Source: Kibdelosporangium banguiense
Lineage (GTDB): Bacteria > Actinomycetota > Actinomycetes > Mycobacteriales > Pseudonocardiaceae
Assembly: GCF_017876405.1 (NCBI RefSeq)
Contig: NZ_JAGINW010000001.1
Coordinates: 8,197,203-8,261,202 of the forward strand
Direction: 5' to 3'
DNA: 64,000 bases
Positions 44,098 to 53,996 of this stretch are shown piece by piece. The position numbers were made by a program, and so were the translations under genes. How positions within the stretch are numbered: the first letter of the stretch is position 1; each line of letters opens with the position of its first letter. Under the pieces are notes generated by a model that was not told where the DNA came from, did no database searches, and saw only the letters and a list, made by a program, of their open reading frames with translations.

Positions 44098-44931
44098 TTG
44101 AGTCACGTCACCGCCACTGATGGCGCGCGGATCTTCTACAAGGACTGGGGCGCAGGCCGTCCGGTTGTGCTCAGCCACGGCTGGCCGCTGAACTCCGACA
44201 GCTGGGAGGCGCAGGCTCTGTTCCTGGCCGACAACGGGTACCGGGTGATCGCCCACGACCGGCGTGGGCACGGCCGTTCCACTCAGACGTGGGACGGCAA
44301 CGAGATGGACACCTACGCCGACGACCTCGCTGCCCTCATCGGATTCCTCGACCTGTCCGAGGCCACGCTGGTCGGGTTCTCCACCGGAGGCGGCGAGGTC
44401 GCGCGCTACGTCGGCCGGCACGGTACCGGTCGCGTCGCGCAGGTTGCGCTCGTCTCGGCGGTGCCGCCGTTCATGTTGCGTACCGAGGACAATCCGGGCG
44501 GGGTTCCGGTGGAGGTGTTCGACGCGATCCGTGCGGGCTCCCTCGCCGACCGGTCCCAGACCTACCAGGATCTCGCCGATGGGCCGTTCTTCGGCAACAA
44601 CCGGCCGGGCGCGAATGTCTCGCAGGGGATCCGGGACGCGTTCTGGCTGCAGAGCATGGCTTCGGGGCATCGCAACGCCTACGAGTGCATCGCTGCGTTC
44701 TCGGCCACCGACTTCCGCCCGGACTTGGCCAAGTTCGACGTCCCCACGCTGGTCGTTCACGGTGACGACGACCAGGTCGTGCCGTTCGAGGTCGGTGGCA
44801 AGGCGTCGGCCGCACTGGTTGAAGGAGCGCGGCTGGTCGTCTATCCCGGCGCGCCGCACGGCATCACCGACACCCACAAAGAGCAGCTCGGCGCCGACCT
44901 GCTCGCGTTCCTGAGGGAGTACGACGCATGA
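44098..44931 (+). CDS. Alpha/beta hydrolase, non-heme chloroperoxidase-like
   Basis: 277 residues from TTG 44098, with GAAGGGA upstream. The family pattern is clear: VLSHGWPLNSDSWEAQ, AHDRRGHGRSTQTWDGNEMDTYADDL, nucleophile GFSTGGGE, acid VHGDDDQVVP and His GAPHGITDTH. These cofactor-free enzymes hydrolyse esters and can perform perhydrolysis. It is coupled to the next hydrolase by an ATGA overlap. Confidence 0.92.
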   Translation: MSHVTATDGARIFYKDWGAGRPVVLSHGWPLNSDSWEAQALFLADNGYRVIAHDRRGHGRSTQTWDGNEMDTYADDLAALIGFLDLSEATLVGFSTGGGEVARYVGRHGTGRVAQVALVSAVPPFMLRTEDNPGGVPVEVFDAIRAGSLADRSQTYQDLADGPFFGNNRPGANVSQGIRDAFWLQSMASGHRNAYECIAAFSATDFRPDLAKFDVPTLVVHGDDDQVVPFEVGGKASAALVEGARLVVYPGAPHGITDTHKEQLGADLLAFLREYDA

Positions 44932-45725
44932 GCACGATCGTTCTCGTACATGGGCTGTGGGTGACGCCGCGCAGCTGGGAACACTGGGTGCCGTTCTACG
45001 AGGCGAAGGGGCACACCGTGCTGGCGCCGGCGTACCCGGGTTTCGAGGTCGAGGTGGAGGCGTTGCGCGCCGACCCGACGCCGATCGCCACGGCGACCGT
45101 GCCCGAGACGGTGGCGCACCTGGAGAAGATCATCACGGCCCTGCCGGAGAAGCCGATCATCATGGGGCACTCGTTCGGCGGAGCGCTGACCCAGCTGCTG
45201 CTCGACCGGGGGCACGGGGCGGCCGGGGTGGTCATCAACTCCGCGCCACCCGAAGGCATCCGGGTGAACCCGCCGTCGCAGATCAAATCGCTGTTCCCGA
45301 TCCTGAAGAACCCGGCCAAACGGCACCAGGCAGCGGGGTTCACGCCGGAACAGTTCCACTACGCCTTCACCAACACCCTCCCGGAACAGGAGGCCCAGGC
45401 GGCCTACGACCGGTACGCCATCCCAGCGCCGGGCAGCTGGGTATGGGCGTACGGCCTACTGGCCAACCTCACTCCCGGCAAGCAGGAAACGTGGGTGGAC
45501 TTCCACAACGAGCAGCGCGCACCGCTGCTGTTCATCGCAGGCGGGAAGGACCACATCATGCCGCCGTCGGTGAACAAGTCCAACGCCAACCACTACAAGG
45601 CACCGGGCACCGTCACCGAGTACTTCGAGTTCCCCGGCCGCTCCCACTGGACATGCGCGGAACCCGGCTGGGAGCAGGTCGCCGACCACGCTCTCGACTG
45701 GGCCCTCCGGCACGCCACCGTCTGA
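44928..45725 (+). CDS. Alpha/beta hydrolase, cytoplasmic
   Basis: 265 residues. The oxyanion segment is VLVHGLWVTPRSWEHW, the nucleophile GHSFGGA, the acid in AGGKDHIMP and the His in GRSHWTCAE. It belongs to the EstC/RsbQ-like esterase group. It overlaps the preceding hydrolase and is followed 17 bases later by a third one, so the three are probably co-transcribed. Confidence 0.9.
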   Translation: MSTIVLVHGLWVTPRSWEHWVPFYEAKGHTVLAPAYPGFEVEVEALRADPTPIATATVPETVAHLEKIITALPEKPIIMGHSFGGALTQLLLDRGHGAAGVVINSAPPEGIRVNPPSQIKSLFPILKNPAKRHQAAGFTPEQFHYAFTNTLPEQEAQAAYDRYAIPAPGSWVWAYGLLANLTPGKQETWVDFHNEQRAPLLFIAGGKDHIMPPSVNKSNANHYKAPGTVTEYFEFPGRSHWTCAEPGWEQVADHALDWALRHATV

Positions 45726-45742
45726 CGAGTGAGGACACACCG

Positions 45743-46546
45743 ATGAGCAACGAAACAACCGGATTCCGGCGTCGCACGCTGCTGACCGGCGCGGCCGGCT
45801 TGGCCGGTTTGGCGGCCACCACAGGCGAGGCCGCCGCCGTCGCAAGACCGAAGCCGACCATCGTTCTGGTACACGGCGCATTCGCCGACGCTTCGGGCTG
45901 GAACGACGTCATCCACCGGCTACTGTGCGAGGGCTACCCAGTCATCGCCCCAGCCAACCCACTGCGTGGCATCCCATCCGACTCCGCCTATCTCACAAGC
46001 ATACTCGCCACGATCACCGGACCGATCGTCCTAGTTGGACACTCATACGGCGGTGTCGTCATCACCAATGCGGCCACAGCCAACGTCAAAGCCTTGGTAT
46101 ACATCGCCGCGTTCGCCCCCGACGAAGGCGAAACAGTCGGATACCTGCAAAACCAGTTCCCCGGCACAAAACTCGGACTCGAAGCACTCGACCTGCGCCC
46201 AATCACCCAGTCCGACGGAAAACCAAGCCACGACGGCTACGTAAAGAAGGCAGTCTTCCGCGAAGTCTTCGCCGGCGACCTACCCCAAGCAGCAACCGCA
46301 GTCATGGCAGCAACCCAGCGCCCAGCAGACGTGCAGTCCCTACAGCAACTGTCCGGACCACCGGCGTGGAAAACAATCCCGTCATGGTTCCTGGTCGCCC
46401 GCGACGACCAACTGATCCCCGCCGCCGCACAACGCCACATGGCCAAACGAGCAGGTTCCCGCACCATCGAGGTCAGCAGCTCCCACGTCGCCATGATGTC
46501 CAAACCAGCCCAGACCGCATCCCTCATCCTCTCCGCCGCCCACTAG
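45743..46546 (+). CDS. Alpha/beta hydrolase with Tat signal, exported
   Basis: 267 residues from ATG 45743. The N-terminus RRRTLLTGAAGLAGLAATTGEAAA is a twin-arginine signal. The mature part has VLVHGAFADASGW, nucleophile GHSYGG and a late His in SSSHVAMMS. It is similar in fold to the second hydrolase but secreted. The 3' half uses many A-ending codons (CCA, GCA, GGA, AAA), unlike its neighbours, which hints at a different origin. Confidence 0.9.
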   Translation: MSNETTGFRRRTLLTGAAGLAGLAATTGEAAAVARPKPTIVLVHGAFADASGWNDVIHRLLCEGYPVIAPANPLRGIPSDSAYLTSILATITGPIVLVGHSYGGVVITNAATANVKALVYIAAFAPDEGETVGYLQNQFPGTKLGLEALDLRPITQSDGKPSHDGYVKKAVFREVFAGDLPQAATAVMAATQRPADVQSLQQLSGPPAWKTIPSWFLVARDDQLIPAAAQRHMAKRAGSRTIEVSSSHVAMMSKPAQTASLILSAAH

Positions 46547-46836
46547 ACATCCCGGCCCGGACAACGCCCTCGGCCCCCCGAAATCCAGCATACCGACAAG
46601 GCCCGACAATCCCAGGACATTCAAGCGCTTCACTGTGGACAACCCGCCACTTGTGGGCAGTTCCAGCTTGTAGATTTCGCAGTCCAGGTTTTGTCGGTCT
46701 TCAATTGTAAGCTGGAGTTCGGGGGCCGGAGGCCGCCCTGGCTCCTGTGGGGAACGCTGCCCGGAGGCCGCGGAAACCGTCAGACCGTTGCGGTAGCGCG
46801 GATTCGGCGGGCGACCACGTTCGAAGTGAGCGCGTT
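46547..46836. other. Non-coding gap between convergent genes
   Basis: 290 bases with no supported gene. A weak inverted repeat (CCAGCTT near 46660 and AAGCTGG near 46710) is the only structure I see; it could be a poor terminator. Confidence 0.4.
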
Positions 46837-49596
46837 CTAGTCCAATGTGTCGGGTAGCGGGGGAGTGCGGGCCAGTTGGCGGCGGGAGGTGACGCCGAGC
46901 TTGCGGAAGACTTTTCGGAGGTGGTAGTCGACGGTGGCCGCGCTGATGAACAGTTGCTCGGCTATCTCGGCGTTGGTGGCTCCGGTGGCTGCGAGTCTGG
47001 CTATCGCGAGTTCCTGGGTGGTGAGGTCGTTGGCTGTGGCTGATGTGCGGCGGCGGGCTTTTTCGCCGGTGGCGGCCAGTTCTTTCGCTGCTCGGGCGGC
47101 GAAGCCGGGGGCTCCCATCTGTTCGAATATCTTCAGGGCGGTTCGGAGTTGTTCGCGGGCGTCTCGGCGGCGTTTCTGTCTGCGTAGCCATTCGCCGTAG
47201 AGCAGGTGGGCGCGGGCGAGGTCTGCGTGTGCGCCTGTGCCGGACAGGAGGGTGACTGCCTCGCGGTAGAGGGGCTCGGCGGTGCTGGCTGGGGCGAGTA
47301 GGGCGCGCGAGCGGGCCAGTACGCCCAACGCCCAGCCTGTGCCGGCGGCTGTGGCGCGGGGTGTGAGCCTGGTCAGCGTGGAGGTTGCCAGGACTCGGTC
47401 GCCGCTGCGGACGGCGGCCTCGACGAGGTCGGGTAGGACGCGGGAGTGGACGCCCACGACGTCGGATTCGGCAACCTCGTGGGCGACTGTGCGTGCGTGC
47501 GCGTAGTCGCCTCGGCCGAGGTACAGCACGACCAGGCCTATGCGCACTATGGATTGGACTGATCCGCTGCCAATCCAGCCGGCTGCCTCCAGCGACTCGT
47601 GCAGGATGGCGTCGGTGGTGGCGTCGCTGCCGTCGGCGCGCCAGGCCAGCAGTTCCGGTAGGCGGTGGATGGTCCAGAGTTCGTCGGTGGCGCCGATCGC
47701 CGCACGAACCTGGTTGCATTGGTCCAGCAGGTCTTCGGCCGCAGCCAACTCGCCCAGATATGTCTCCACTGTCGCCGAGCAGTACAACGCGGTGACGAGC
47801 GTCCATAAGGCGCCGTTCTTACGAGCGACTTCGGCAGCTCGCCGCCAGACCGCCCGGTGCAGCTCCGGCTCCCAGAGCATGATGCTGAGCGTCGTGCCTG
47901 CGAGGTGACGACGCAGTACGTGTTCCTCGGGGGTTGCCGGGTCCAGCAATGCGTCGGCGGTCCGTCGGATGTGCGGCACGGCCGACGCGCAGCCGTCCGT
48001 GATGAGTACGGTGAACGCGCGCAGCAGCAGATCCCGGACGGTCGCGCCGCCCGTGCGGGCGCCGAACTCCTCGGCAGCGTGGGCGATCTGTGCGACCGTG
48101 GTGTCGCGGATGAGGTGGCCGCCGCGCACGGTGTGCTCGATGGCCTCCAGCAACGCCTCGTGGGCGAGGTCGGGTGTCCGTTCGCCGAACGCCGACGCGG
48201 CGTCAAGGCACAGAGCTGCGCCTCCCGCGTACGCTCCCTCGCCACCGAGCACCACCAGAGTGCTCGCGCGTACGAGCAGCGCCCGGCCGCGGCCGATGTC
48301 GCCGACCAGGTCGATGCCGACACCGTCGAGCAGCTTCAGCGCCTGTAGCGGAGCCCCGGCCATCAGTGCGGCTTCGGCGGCCCCGAGCATTCGATCAGCG
48401 CGGTGCTGACCCTCGGATGTCAGTTCAGCGGCCCGGGTCAGGAACGACGCACGGGCCGCGTACCCGCCACGTGCGCTGGCCCGATCAGCCGCCTGTTCCA
48501 GCTCTGCGGCTACGGCTTCATCGGTGCCGACGCAGGCAGCGGCCAAGTGCCACGCACGACGGTCCGCGTCGGCTGACCGTGTGGTCCCTTCGGCCAGTGC
48601 GGTGTGTGCTCGCTGCCGCTGCACGCTTGTCGCGCCGCCATAGACTGCGGAACGCACCAGTGGATGGCGAAACTCCGCGGTGATCCCCAGCGCCAGCAGA
48701 CGTTCCGCCTCCGCGGGACCGGAGGCGTCCAGCCCGATGTCCAGTCGTGCGGCGGCGTTCGTGATGTAGCCGATGTCTCCGCCGGGCTCGGCCGCGGCCA
48801 GCAGCAACCAGGTCTGTGTCGCCTGCGGCAGTGCGCGTACCTGGCGCACATAGTGTTCTTCGAGTTGGCTACCGATCGGTAGCGGGTCGGGCAACGACAA
48901 TCCACCGGTCAGGTGGCCGGTCGACAGCTCCTGTCCGAGGTCCGTCAGGGCGAGCGGGTTACCGCCGGTCGCAACCGCGATACGTGCGGCGACAAGGCTG
49001 TCCAACGGCCCAGGCACCACTGCCTTCAGCAGTTCCACGCCGTCCGGCTCAGACAGCCCGGCCATCTCGAGCACGGTGAGCCCGGCCAGCGCGTCGATGG
49101 TGCCGCGTGTGGCGAACAGCAGACCAATGCCCTCCGCATGCAGGCGACGGCCGACGAACGCCAATACGCCCAGCGACTCGTCATCCAGCCACTGCGCATC
49201 GTCGACACAGCACAACATCGGCTCACCAGCTGCGACTTCGGCAAGCAACGTCAGGGTCGCGAGCCCTACCAGGAACCGATCGGCCGGCGGTCCGTCGAGC
49301 TGCCCGCACGCCACCCGCAACGCGCGATCCTGCGCCGTGGGAAGACCGCGCGGGACAGTCAACAGCGGGATCAGCAGCCGGTGCAGCGCCGCGAACGGAA
49401 AACCGATCTCAGCCTCGACCCCTGCCACCCGGATCACGCGCAGGCCCTCAGCCCGTGTTGTGGCGTGGTTGAGCAGCGCTGTCTTGCCGATACCGGCATC
49501 GCCTTGCAGAACAAGCACTCCGCTCAGCCCACCACGAACCGTGGTGACGAGATGGTCGAGGCGTTCGCGCTCCGCTCGACGGCCGTGAAGCCTCAC
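46837..49596 (-). CDS. LAL-type LuxR regulator (large AAA ATPase / LuxR HTH)
   Basis: 919 residues from GTG 49596, chosen because it is preceded by a G-rich Shine-Dalgarno-like run and begins VRLHGRRAERERLDHLV, typical of the family. Walker A GDAGIGKTALL is near residue 32 and Walker B PMLCCVDDAQWLDD near 130. A long TPR-like helical middle is followed by a C-terminal LuxR HTH (LTTQELAIARLAATGATNAEIAEQLFISAATVDYHLRKVFRKLGV). LAL regulators often activate polyketide or catabolic genes. Its target here is unknown; the divergent AraC gene and the hydrolases are closest. Confidence 0.93.
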   Translation of the reverse strand: MRLHGRRAERERLDHLVTTVRGGLSGVLVLQGDAGIGKTALLNHATTRAEGLRVIRVAGVEAEIGFPFAALHRLLIPLLTVPRGLPTAQDRALRVACGQLDGPPADRFLVGLATLTLLAEVAAGEPMLCCVDDAQWLDDESLGVLAFVGRRLHAEGIGLLFATRGTIDALAGLTVLEMAGLSEPDGVELLKAVVPGPLDSLVAARIAVATGGNPLALTDLGQELSTGHLTGGLSLPDPLPIGSQLEEHYVRQVRALPQATQTWLLLAAAEPGGDIGYITNAAARLDIGLDASGPAEAERLLALGITAEFRHPLVRSAVYGGATSVQRQRAHTALAEGTTRSADADRRAWHLAAACVGTDEAVAAELEQAADRASARGGYAARASFLTRAAELTSEGQHRADRMLGAAEAALMAGAPLQALKLLDGVGIDLVGDIGRGRALLVRASTLVVLGGEGAYAGGAALCLDAASAFGERTPDLAHEALLEAIEHTVRGGHLIRDTTVAQIAHAAEEFGARTGGATVRDLLLRAFTVLITDGCASAVPHIRRTADALLDPATPEEHVLRRHLAGTTLSIMLWEPELHRAVWRRAAEVARKNGALWTLVTALYCSATVETYLGELAAAEDLLDQCNQVRAAIGATDELWTIHRLPELLAWRADGSDATTDAILHESLEAAGWIGSGSVQSIVRIGLVVLYLGRGDYAHARTVAHEVAESDVVGVHSRVLPDLVEAAVRSGDRVLATSTLTRLTPRATAAGTGWALGVLARSRALLAPASTAEPLYREAVTLLSGTGAHADLARAHLLYGEWLRRQKRRRDAREQLRTALKIFEQMGAPGFAARAAKELAATGEKARRRTSATANDLTTQELAIARLAATGATNAEIAEQLFISAATVDYHLRKVFRKLGVTSRRQLARTPPLPDTLD

Positions 49597-49726
49597 CAAA
49601 ACCCCCAGGAACCATGACAAAAACGACGAAACCAAGGGTAGAAGTGGGGCGAGCGGGCGGCAGGGCTGTGAGTGCACGCAACTCGGCTGACAGTGCAATA
49701 TGTGAGCGTTAACAGAAAGGCGTGCG

Positions 49727-50689
49727 ATGCCCTTTGTGCTCAACACAGCGGACTTACCGGCCAAGGACCGCGTCGAGGCCGTCCACGCGGCCATGTTGCA
49801 GGCGTCCGCTCCCTGTTACGTCATCCACGAAGACCCGGACGGCGACGTCCACGCGCTCATGGGGGTGTGGGACCTGGGCAGCGCCAACATCTTCACCAAC
49901 CGTGCCTCGGGCATCCGGCTGTTGCGCACCGCCAAGCAGGCCAAGCAGGACGTCGAACCGGTGGTCGCGCTGTCGGTCCAGCAACTGGCCCATGGCCGGC
50001 ACGAACAGCTGACCGTGCGGCAGGTGATCAGGCCAGGCGAGTTGATGGCGGTCGACCTGTCAGCGCCCTACGAATTCTCCTGGCCCGGCAATGGTGCCGC
50101 CGGTTGCGTCCAGATCCCGTTCGAGCAGCTCGGCCTGTCGGTCGACATCATCCGGAGCGCAGTCGGCAACCTGCGTGCCAGCCCCCTCTACCAGCTGTTT
50201 GCCAATCACGTCGCCCACCTCAGCCGGGACGCCGACCGCCTCAGCGCCGATCCGGGGGCCGCCATTCTCGGCGCCGCCACTGTCGAGCTGGCCCGGGCGC
50301 TGCTCATCTCGGCTGCCCGTCCTGATCAGCACTCGAATGCGGTGATGCACCAGACGCTGCTCACCCGTGTGCGCGCCTACGTACGCCAGCACCTCACCGA
50401 CCCCGACCTCAGCCCGGCCACGATCGCGGCCGCGCACAACGTCTCGCTGCGTTACCTGTACAAGATCTGCGCCCAAGCCGGCTTCAGCCTCGAACAGTGG
50501 ATCATCGGTGAACGGCTGCACGGCGCCCGGGAGGAGCTCATCCGGCCCGGCAGCCGCGGCCGCACCATCGCGATGGTCGCCCGGCAGTGGGGATTCAGCG
50601 ACCCGACCCATTTCACCCGGCGGTTTCGCAGCGCATACGGCGTCACACCGAGCGAGTGGCGAGCACGGCCAGGTGGTGCAGGGAGTTGA
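49727..50689 (+). CDS. AraC-family regulator
   Basis: 320 residues. The N-terminal AraC-binding-like-2 sensor domain (about 1-190) is followed by a double HTH (VRAYVRQHLTDPDLSPATIAAAHNVSLRYLYKICAQAGFSLEQWI and RTIAMVARQWGFSDPTHFTRRFRSAYGVTPSEWR). It is divergent from the LAL regulator over a 130-base gap. Ligand unknown. Confidence 0.92.
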   Translation: MPFVLNTADLPAKDRVEAVHAAMLQASAPCYVIHEDPDGDVHALMGVWDLGSANIFTNRASGIRLLRTAKQAKQDVEPVVALSVQQLAHGRHEQLTVRQVIRPGELMAVDLSAPYEFSWPGNGAAGCVQIPFEQLGLSVDIIRSAVGNLRASPLYQLFANHVAHLSRDADRLSADPGAAILGAATVELARALLISAARPDQHSNAVMHQTLLTRVRAYVRQHLTDPDLSPATIAAAHNVSLRYLYKICAQAGFSLEQWIIGERLHGAREELIRPGSRGRTIAMVARQWGFSDPTHFTRRFRSAYGVTPSEWRARPGGAGS

Positions 50690-50726
50690 CGGGATGTTCG
50701 GCGCCATTCCGGCACCACCGCGGAAA

Positions 50727-51611
50727 TCAGTGTGCGGCGAACTGGAGGCCGGTGGCCTGGGTGACATCGGGCTTGACCGGCAAGGGGTCCACGACCAGGC
50801 GCTGGCCGTGGATGTCGGTGACCGCGATGGCCCCGCCGCACCCGGAACCGCTTTCGGAGAGGAAGTAGTTGTAGTCGGCCCGCGACAGCTGCTTGAACTG
50901 CCCGCCCGACTGGACTTCCAGCCGTGCCACCGGATTGCGGTGATCAATGACCTGGATCGCACACCAGTACTGGCTGGACCCTGTCTTGTAGCGGATGGAG
51001 ATCTTCTTCGACAGCTCGGGACTGGCCAGCGTCCACGTGACCGGGATCTGGCCCTGGCTGGGTGCCGCCAGCCGGGCGAACGCCTCCGCGCTCAGGTCCA
51101 GCTGCCCGGCCTTGCACGGCGCCGGGCAGAGATTGGTGATCCGCACTGTCAGGCTCGCCCCGTTGGCGGCGCGGACCAGGACATAGGCGCCACAGGCCTT
51201 GGAGCCCTCGTAGTCCGCCGTGTTCATCGCGGCGGTCAACGGGTCAGGGCTGGGGTCGTACGAGCACGCTCCGCTGCCGTTGGAGTCGTAGAACGTCGCC
51301 ACCCCGCTGTGGGGCACGCCCGGCTTGATCCTGCCGGCCAGTGACGTGTCACCCGTGGCCGCCGCGGGGGCGGCCGTCTTCGTCGAGGCGGTGGTCGAGG
51401 TCGAGGTGGTGGACGTGGTCGTGCTTGTCGGCGTGGGTGCTGGCTCGCTTGTGGTCGGCGTGGTCGTGGGCACGCTGGACGGGGTCGCAGTTGTGACATT
51501 GGCTGCGGCGACAGGCTCACCCACGACGCTCGTCTGATCGCGCATTGTCACGACACTGATTCCTGCCAACAGCAGCGCGACCACCGCGGCCGCCAACCAC
51601 CGTCTGGACAT
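50727..51611 (-). CDS. Secreted expansin-like protein (DPBB + carbohydrate-binding domain)
   Basis: 294 residues from ATG 51611 (a GTG directly precedes it). An N-terminal signal/anchor (RRWLAAAVVALLLAGISVV) and a Thr/Ser/Pro-rich linker (about 35-90) are followed by a double-psi beta barrel: GVATFYDSNGSGACSYDP... VRITNLCPAPCKAGQLDLSAEAFARLA with four conserved Cys. An expansin-type C-terminal domain (about 180-294) completes the bacterial EXLX1-like layout. It probably loosens plant or microbial wall polymers without hydrolysis. Confidence 0.9.
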   Translation of the reverse strand: MSRRWLAAAVVALLLAGISVVTMRDQTSVVGEPVAAANVTTATPSSVPTTTPTTSEPAPTPTSTTTSTTSTSTTASTKTAAPAAATGDTSLAGRIKPGVPHSGVATFYDSNGSGACSYDPSPDPLTAAMNTADYEGSKACGAYVLVRAANGASLTVRITNLCPAPCKAGQLDLSAEAFARLAAPSQGQIPVTWTLASPELSKKISIRYKTGSSQYWCAIQVIDHRNPVARLEVQSGGQFKQLSRADYNYFLSESGSGCGGAIAVTDIHGQRLVVDPLPVKPDVTQATGLQFAAH

Positions 51612-51660
51612 CACAACTCGGCATCATATGGGCGAGCGGCCCGTCCCGGACCTGGATGCC

Positions 51661-53400
51661 TCAACCGCATAAGTTCGAGGCGAGGTCCTCGGCAAGTGCG
51701 CGCACTGTCGCGGTTGGAATGATCGCGAGCCGGGCAAGCCGAAGCAGTGTGGCCGAGGGCGGCAGGGTGAGCAGTTCGGTGTGGACCAACCCGGGGACAT
51801 GCCGTTCGATCACGGTCCGTGCGGCGGGGTTCTGCAGCAGTTCCAACAGGGGCGTGTCGAGTAGTTCGGTGGCGGGCAGGTCTCCAGGTGACGGAAGTGG
51901 TTCCGCGACTGTGGTCGCGCGTGCGGCCTGCGCACGGACGAGGAGGTGTTCCGGGCATGGTTCGGTGTCGAAGGGGAGACCGAGTCGTTCGAATTGGCTG
52001 GCTGGGGCGTCGTTTTCGTGCATGAGCCGGGCGAGCAGGCGGAGCATGCGTAGTTCCTGCTCGTCGTCGGCGAGCGGGTGGTGCTGGGCCGGGTCGGTTT
52101 CGAGGTCGAACAGCAGGGTGCCGTGCCGCCAGGGGTTCATCCAGCCTGTCGCGGCCGGCATTCGCATCAGCCTTAGTCCTTTGGTGAAGGGCAACGGGTC
52201 GGCGGGTTCCCAGTGGGCGAGTTCCTGGGTGCTGAAACGGGACCGCATGTGGGTGGGCATCAAGGTGTACTGGTCGAGCGGGGTGTTGGCCTCGGTCGCG
52301 GCGGCTCGCATGTAGACGAATCGGCCGTCGGTGACGTTGACGTGTCCGCCGTGGATACCGAACAGGACTCCGTCGGGCTCATCGTGGTCAGCGAGGTCGT
52401 GGCCCTGCATGTCCTGCGGGGGTTCTAGACCGAAGTACCGCAGGATGGTGGGCGCGATGTCGATGGTCTGGGCGAGTGCGCTCCTGCGGGTGCCGTGTTC
52501 GCCGGTGCGTGGGTCCCACAGGAACATCGGCAAGTGGACGAGTTCGTTGTACCAGGGCATGACCGACTTGGCCCACCAGCCGTGCTCGCCGAGCAGATAG
52601 CCGTGGTCGGTGTTGACGAGCAACATGGTGTCGTCCCACATGTCGTGGGCGTCCATGAAGTCGAGGATTCGGCCGAGCGAACGGTCGCACATGGACACCA
52701 GGGCCGCGTACTCGTGCCTGGCATGCTCCACTTGGGACGATGGCTCGGTGACTTTCTCGTAGCCGGGCCAGTCGAACTTGGGTCCGTTGTAGTCGTGCGG
52801 GTAGAGATCTTTGTAGTTCTGGTGGGTGAAGAACGGTTCGTGTGGGTCGAACAGTTCCACTTGCAGCAGCCAGTTGTCGGCGGCGGCGTTGGTCTCCAGG
52901 AAGTGCAGCCCGGCGTCGACGGTCCGGGTCTGGGAGTGCTCGGCCTCGGTGGGCATGTACCGCCGGTTGATCTCGTCCTGACGGCGCATCGCCGCGAACG
53001 GAACAGTGGGCCCGCCCACGACTCCCTTCCACGGGTCGCCTTCCTGGCCGCGGAAGAATTCCCACGTGGTGTACCGGGTGTGGTAGGTGGCGCCGCCGTC
53101 TTCCCAGTAGTGCGGGTGGTCTGAGGCTAGGTGGGTGTGGATGCCGTTGTCCCGCAACAGTTGTGGCATCGAGTCGTCGAACGGTTCGAGTGGGCCCCAG
53201 CTGCGGTGCAGGAAGTTGTGCCGGCCGGTGTGCATCTCGCGCCGGGCGGGCATGCAAGGCATGGATCCGGCGTAGAAGTTGTCGAACGTGACCGCGCGTT
53301 CCGACAGCCTGCGGAAGTTCGGCGCCTGCACGAACGTGTCCGCGTAGGGCGGCAGCATGTGCCGGTTGAGGCTGTCGAACATGAGAATGATCGCCCTCAT
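51661..53400 (-). CDS. Formylglycine-dependent sulfatase
   Basis: 579 residues from ATG 53400, which overlaps the PadR stop. It has the alkaline phosphatase fold with metal ligands MFDSLNRHM at the start. The maturation motif CMPAR is at Cys49 (CxPxR), where Cys is oxidised to formylglycine. NTDHGYLLGEHGWWAKS and DIAPTILRYFG are typical sulfatase segments. There is no signal peptide, so it should be cytoplasmic or exported by another route. The maturase gene lies just across the divergent gap. Substrate is unknown. Confidence 0.93.
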   Translation of the reverse strand: MRAIILMFDSLNRHMLPPYADTFVQAPNFRRLSERAVTFDNFYAGSMPCMPARREMHTGRHNFLHRSWGPLEPFDDSMPQLLRDNGIHTHLASDHPHYWEDGGATYHTRYTTWEFFRGQEGDPWKGVVGGPTVPFAAMRRQDEINRRYMPTEAEHSQTRTVDAGLHFLETNAAADNWLLQVELFDPHEPFFTHQNYKDLYPHDYNGPKFDWPGYEKVTEPSSQVEHARHEYAALVSMCDRSLGRILDFMDAHDMWDDTMLLVNTDHGYLLGEHGWWAKSVMPWYNELVHLPMFLWDPRTGEHGTRRSALAQTIDIAPTILRYFGLEPPQDMQGHDLADHDEPDGVLFGIHGGHVNVTDGRFVYMRAAATEANTPLDQYTLMPTHMRSRFSTQELAHWEPADPLPFTKGLRLMRMPAATGWMNPWRHGTLLFDLETDPAQHHPLADDEQELRMLRLLARLMHENDAPASQFERLGLPFDTEPCPEHLLVRAQAARATTVAEPLPSPGDLPATELLDTPLLELLQNPAARTVIERHVPGLVHTELLTLPPSATLLRLARLAIIPTATVRALAEDLASNLCG

Positions 53401-53996
53401 CGGACGCCCTCGCGGTTGTGTGCCTTCCGGACACCTTGGGCCGCGCCGTCGAGCAGGCTTTCGCGCAGTGCCTCGCAGGCGGCGACGTGCGCGTCCATTG
53501 CGGCGGCGCCGGTCTGGTGCGACCACTCGCCGATGAAGCCGGCCAGATCCGTGTCGAACGCCCACGCGGGATCCAGCGGCAGTTTCCGGTCCCGGAAGCG
53601 GAACCGGGCGATCTCGTCACGCCGGGTGCTGATCTCGGTTTCCAGCAGGCGGAGCACCTCCTCGACGCCCATGAACCCGGCGAAGCTCAGCCGGACCCCG
53701 AACTCCGGGTCCTGGAATCGGGTGGGCGGGTGATAAGGGCCTGTCAACCAGTCGAGGAACAGTGTCGTGCCCTCGTCGGTGACGTGGTACCGCTTGGCGT
53801 CCTGGGCACCGGGCCGTGGCTCGACGGTGTGCGTCACCCAGCCCTCGTCCTCCATTTTGGACAGTGACCGGTACACCTGGCTCATCTGGGTGTTGGATCG
53901 CTGGAACCGCCCGACGGTGTCGAGGTACTTCTTGAGGTCGTAGCCCGTGCTGGGTTTTTGCAGCAGCACGCCCAACAGGATGTTCTCAAGCTTCAT
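53397..53996 (-). CDS. PadR-family transcriptional regulator
   Basis: 199 residues. The N-terminal winged helix (MKLENILLGVLLQKPSTGYDLKKYLD... SQVYRSLSKMEDEGWVTHTVE) and C-terminal helical domain match PadR subfamily 2 (Vir-type). It is upstream of and overlapping the sulfatase, and divergent from the formylglycine-generating enzyme, so it is the likely regulator of both. AAGGACG precedes the ATG. Confidence 0.92.
   Translation of the reverse strand: MKLENILLGVLLQKPSTGYDLKKYLDTVGRFQRSNTQMSQVYRSLSKMEDEGWVTHTVEPRPGAQDAKRYHVTDEGTTLFLDWLTGPYHPPTRFQDPEFGVRLSFAGFMGVEEVLRLLETEISTRRDEIARFRFRDRKLPLDPAWAFDTDLAGFIGEWSHQTGAAAMDAHVAACEALRESLLDGAAQGVRKAHNREGVR

Noticed and set aside
14320..46640. Recurring CACTGTGGAC / CCACAGTGGAC words in and between genes
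   Set aside because: Scattered in coding and non-coding DNA without consistent position; probably a genome word preference rather than an element.
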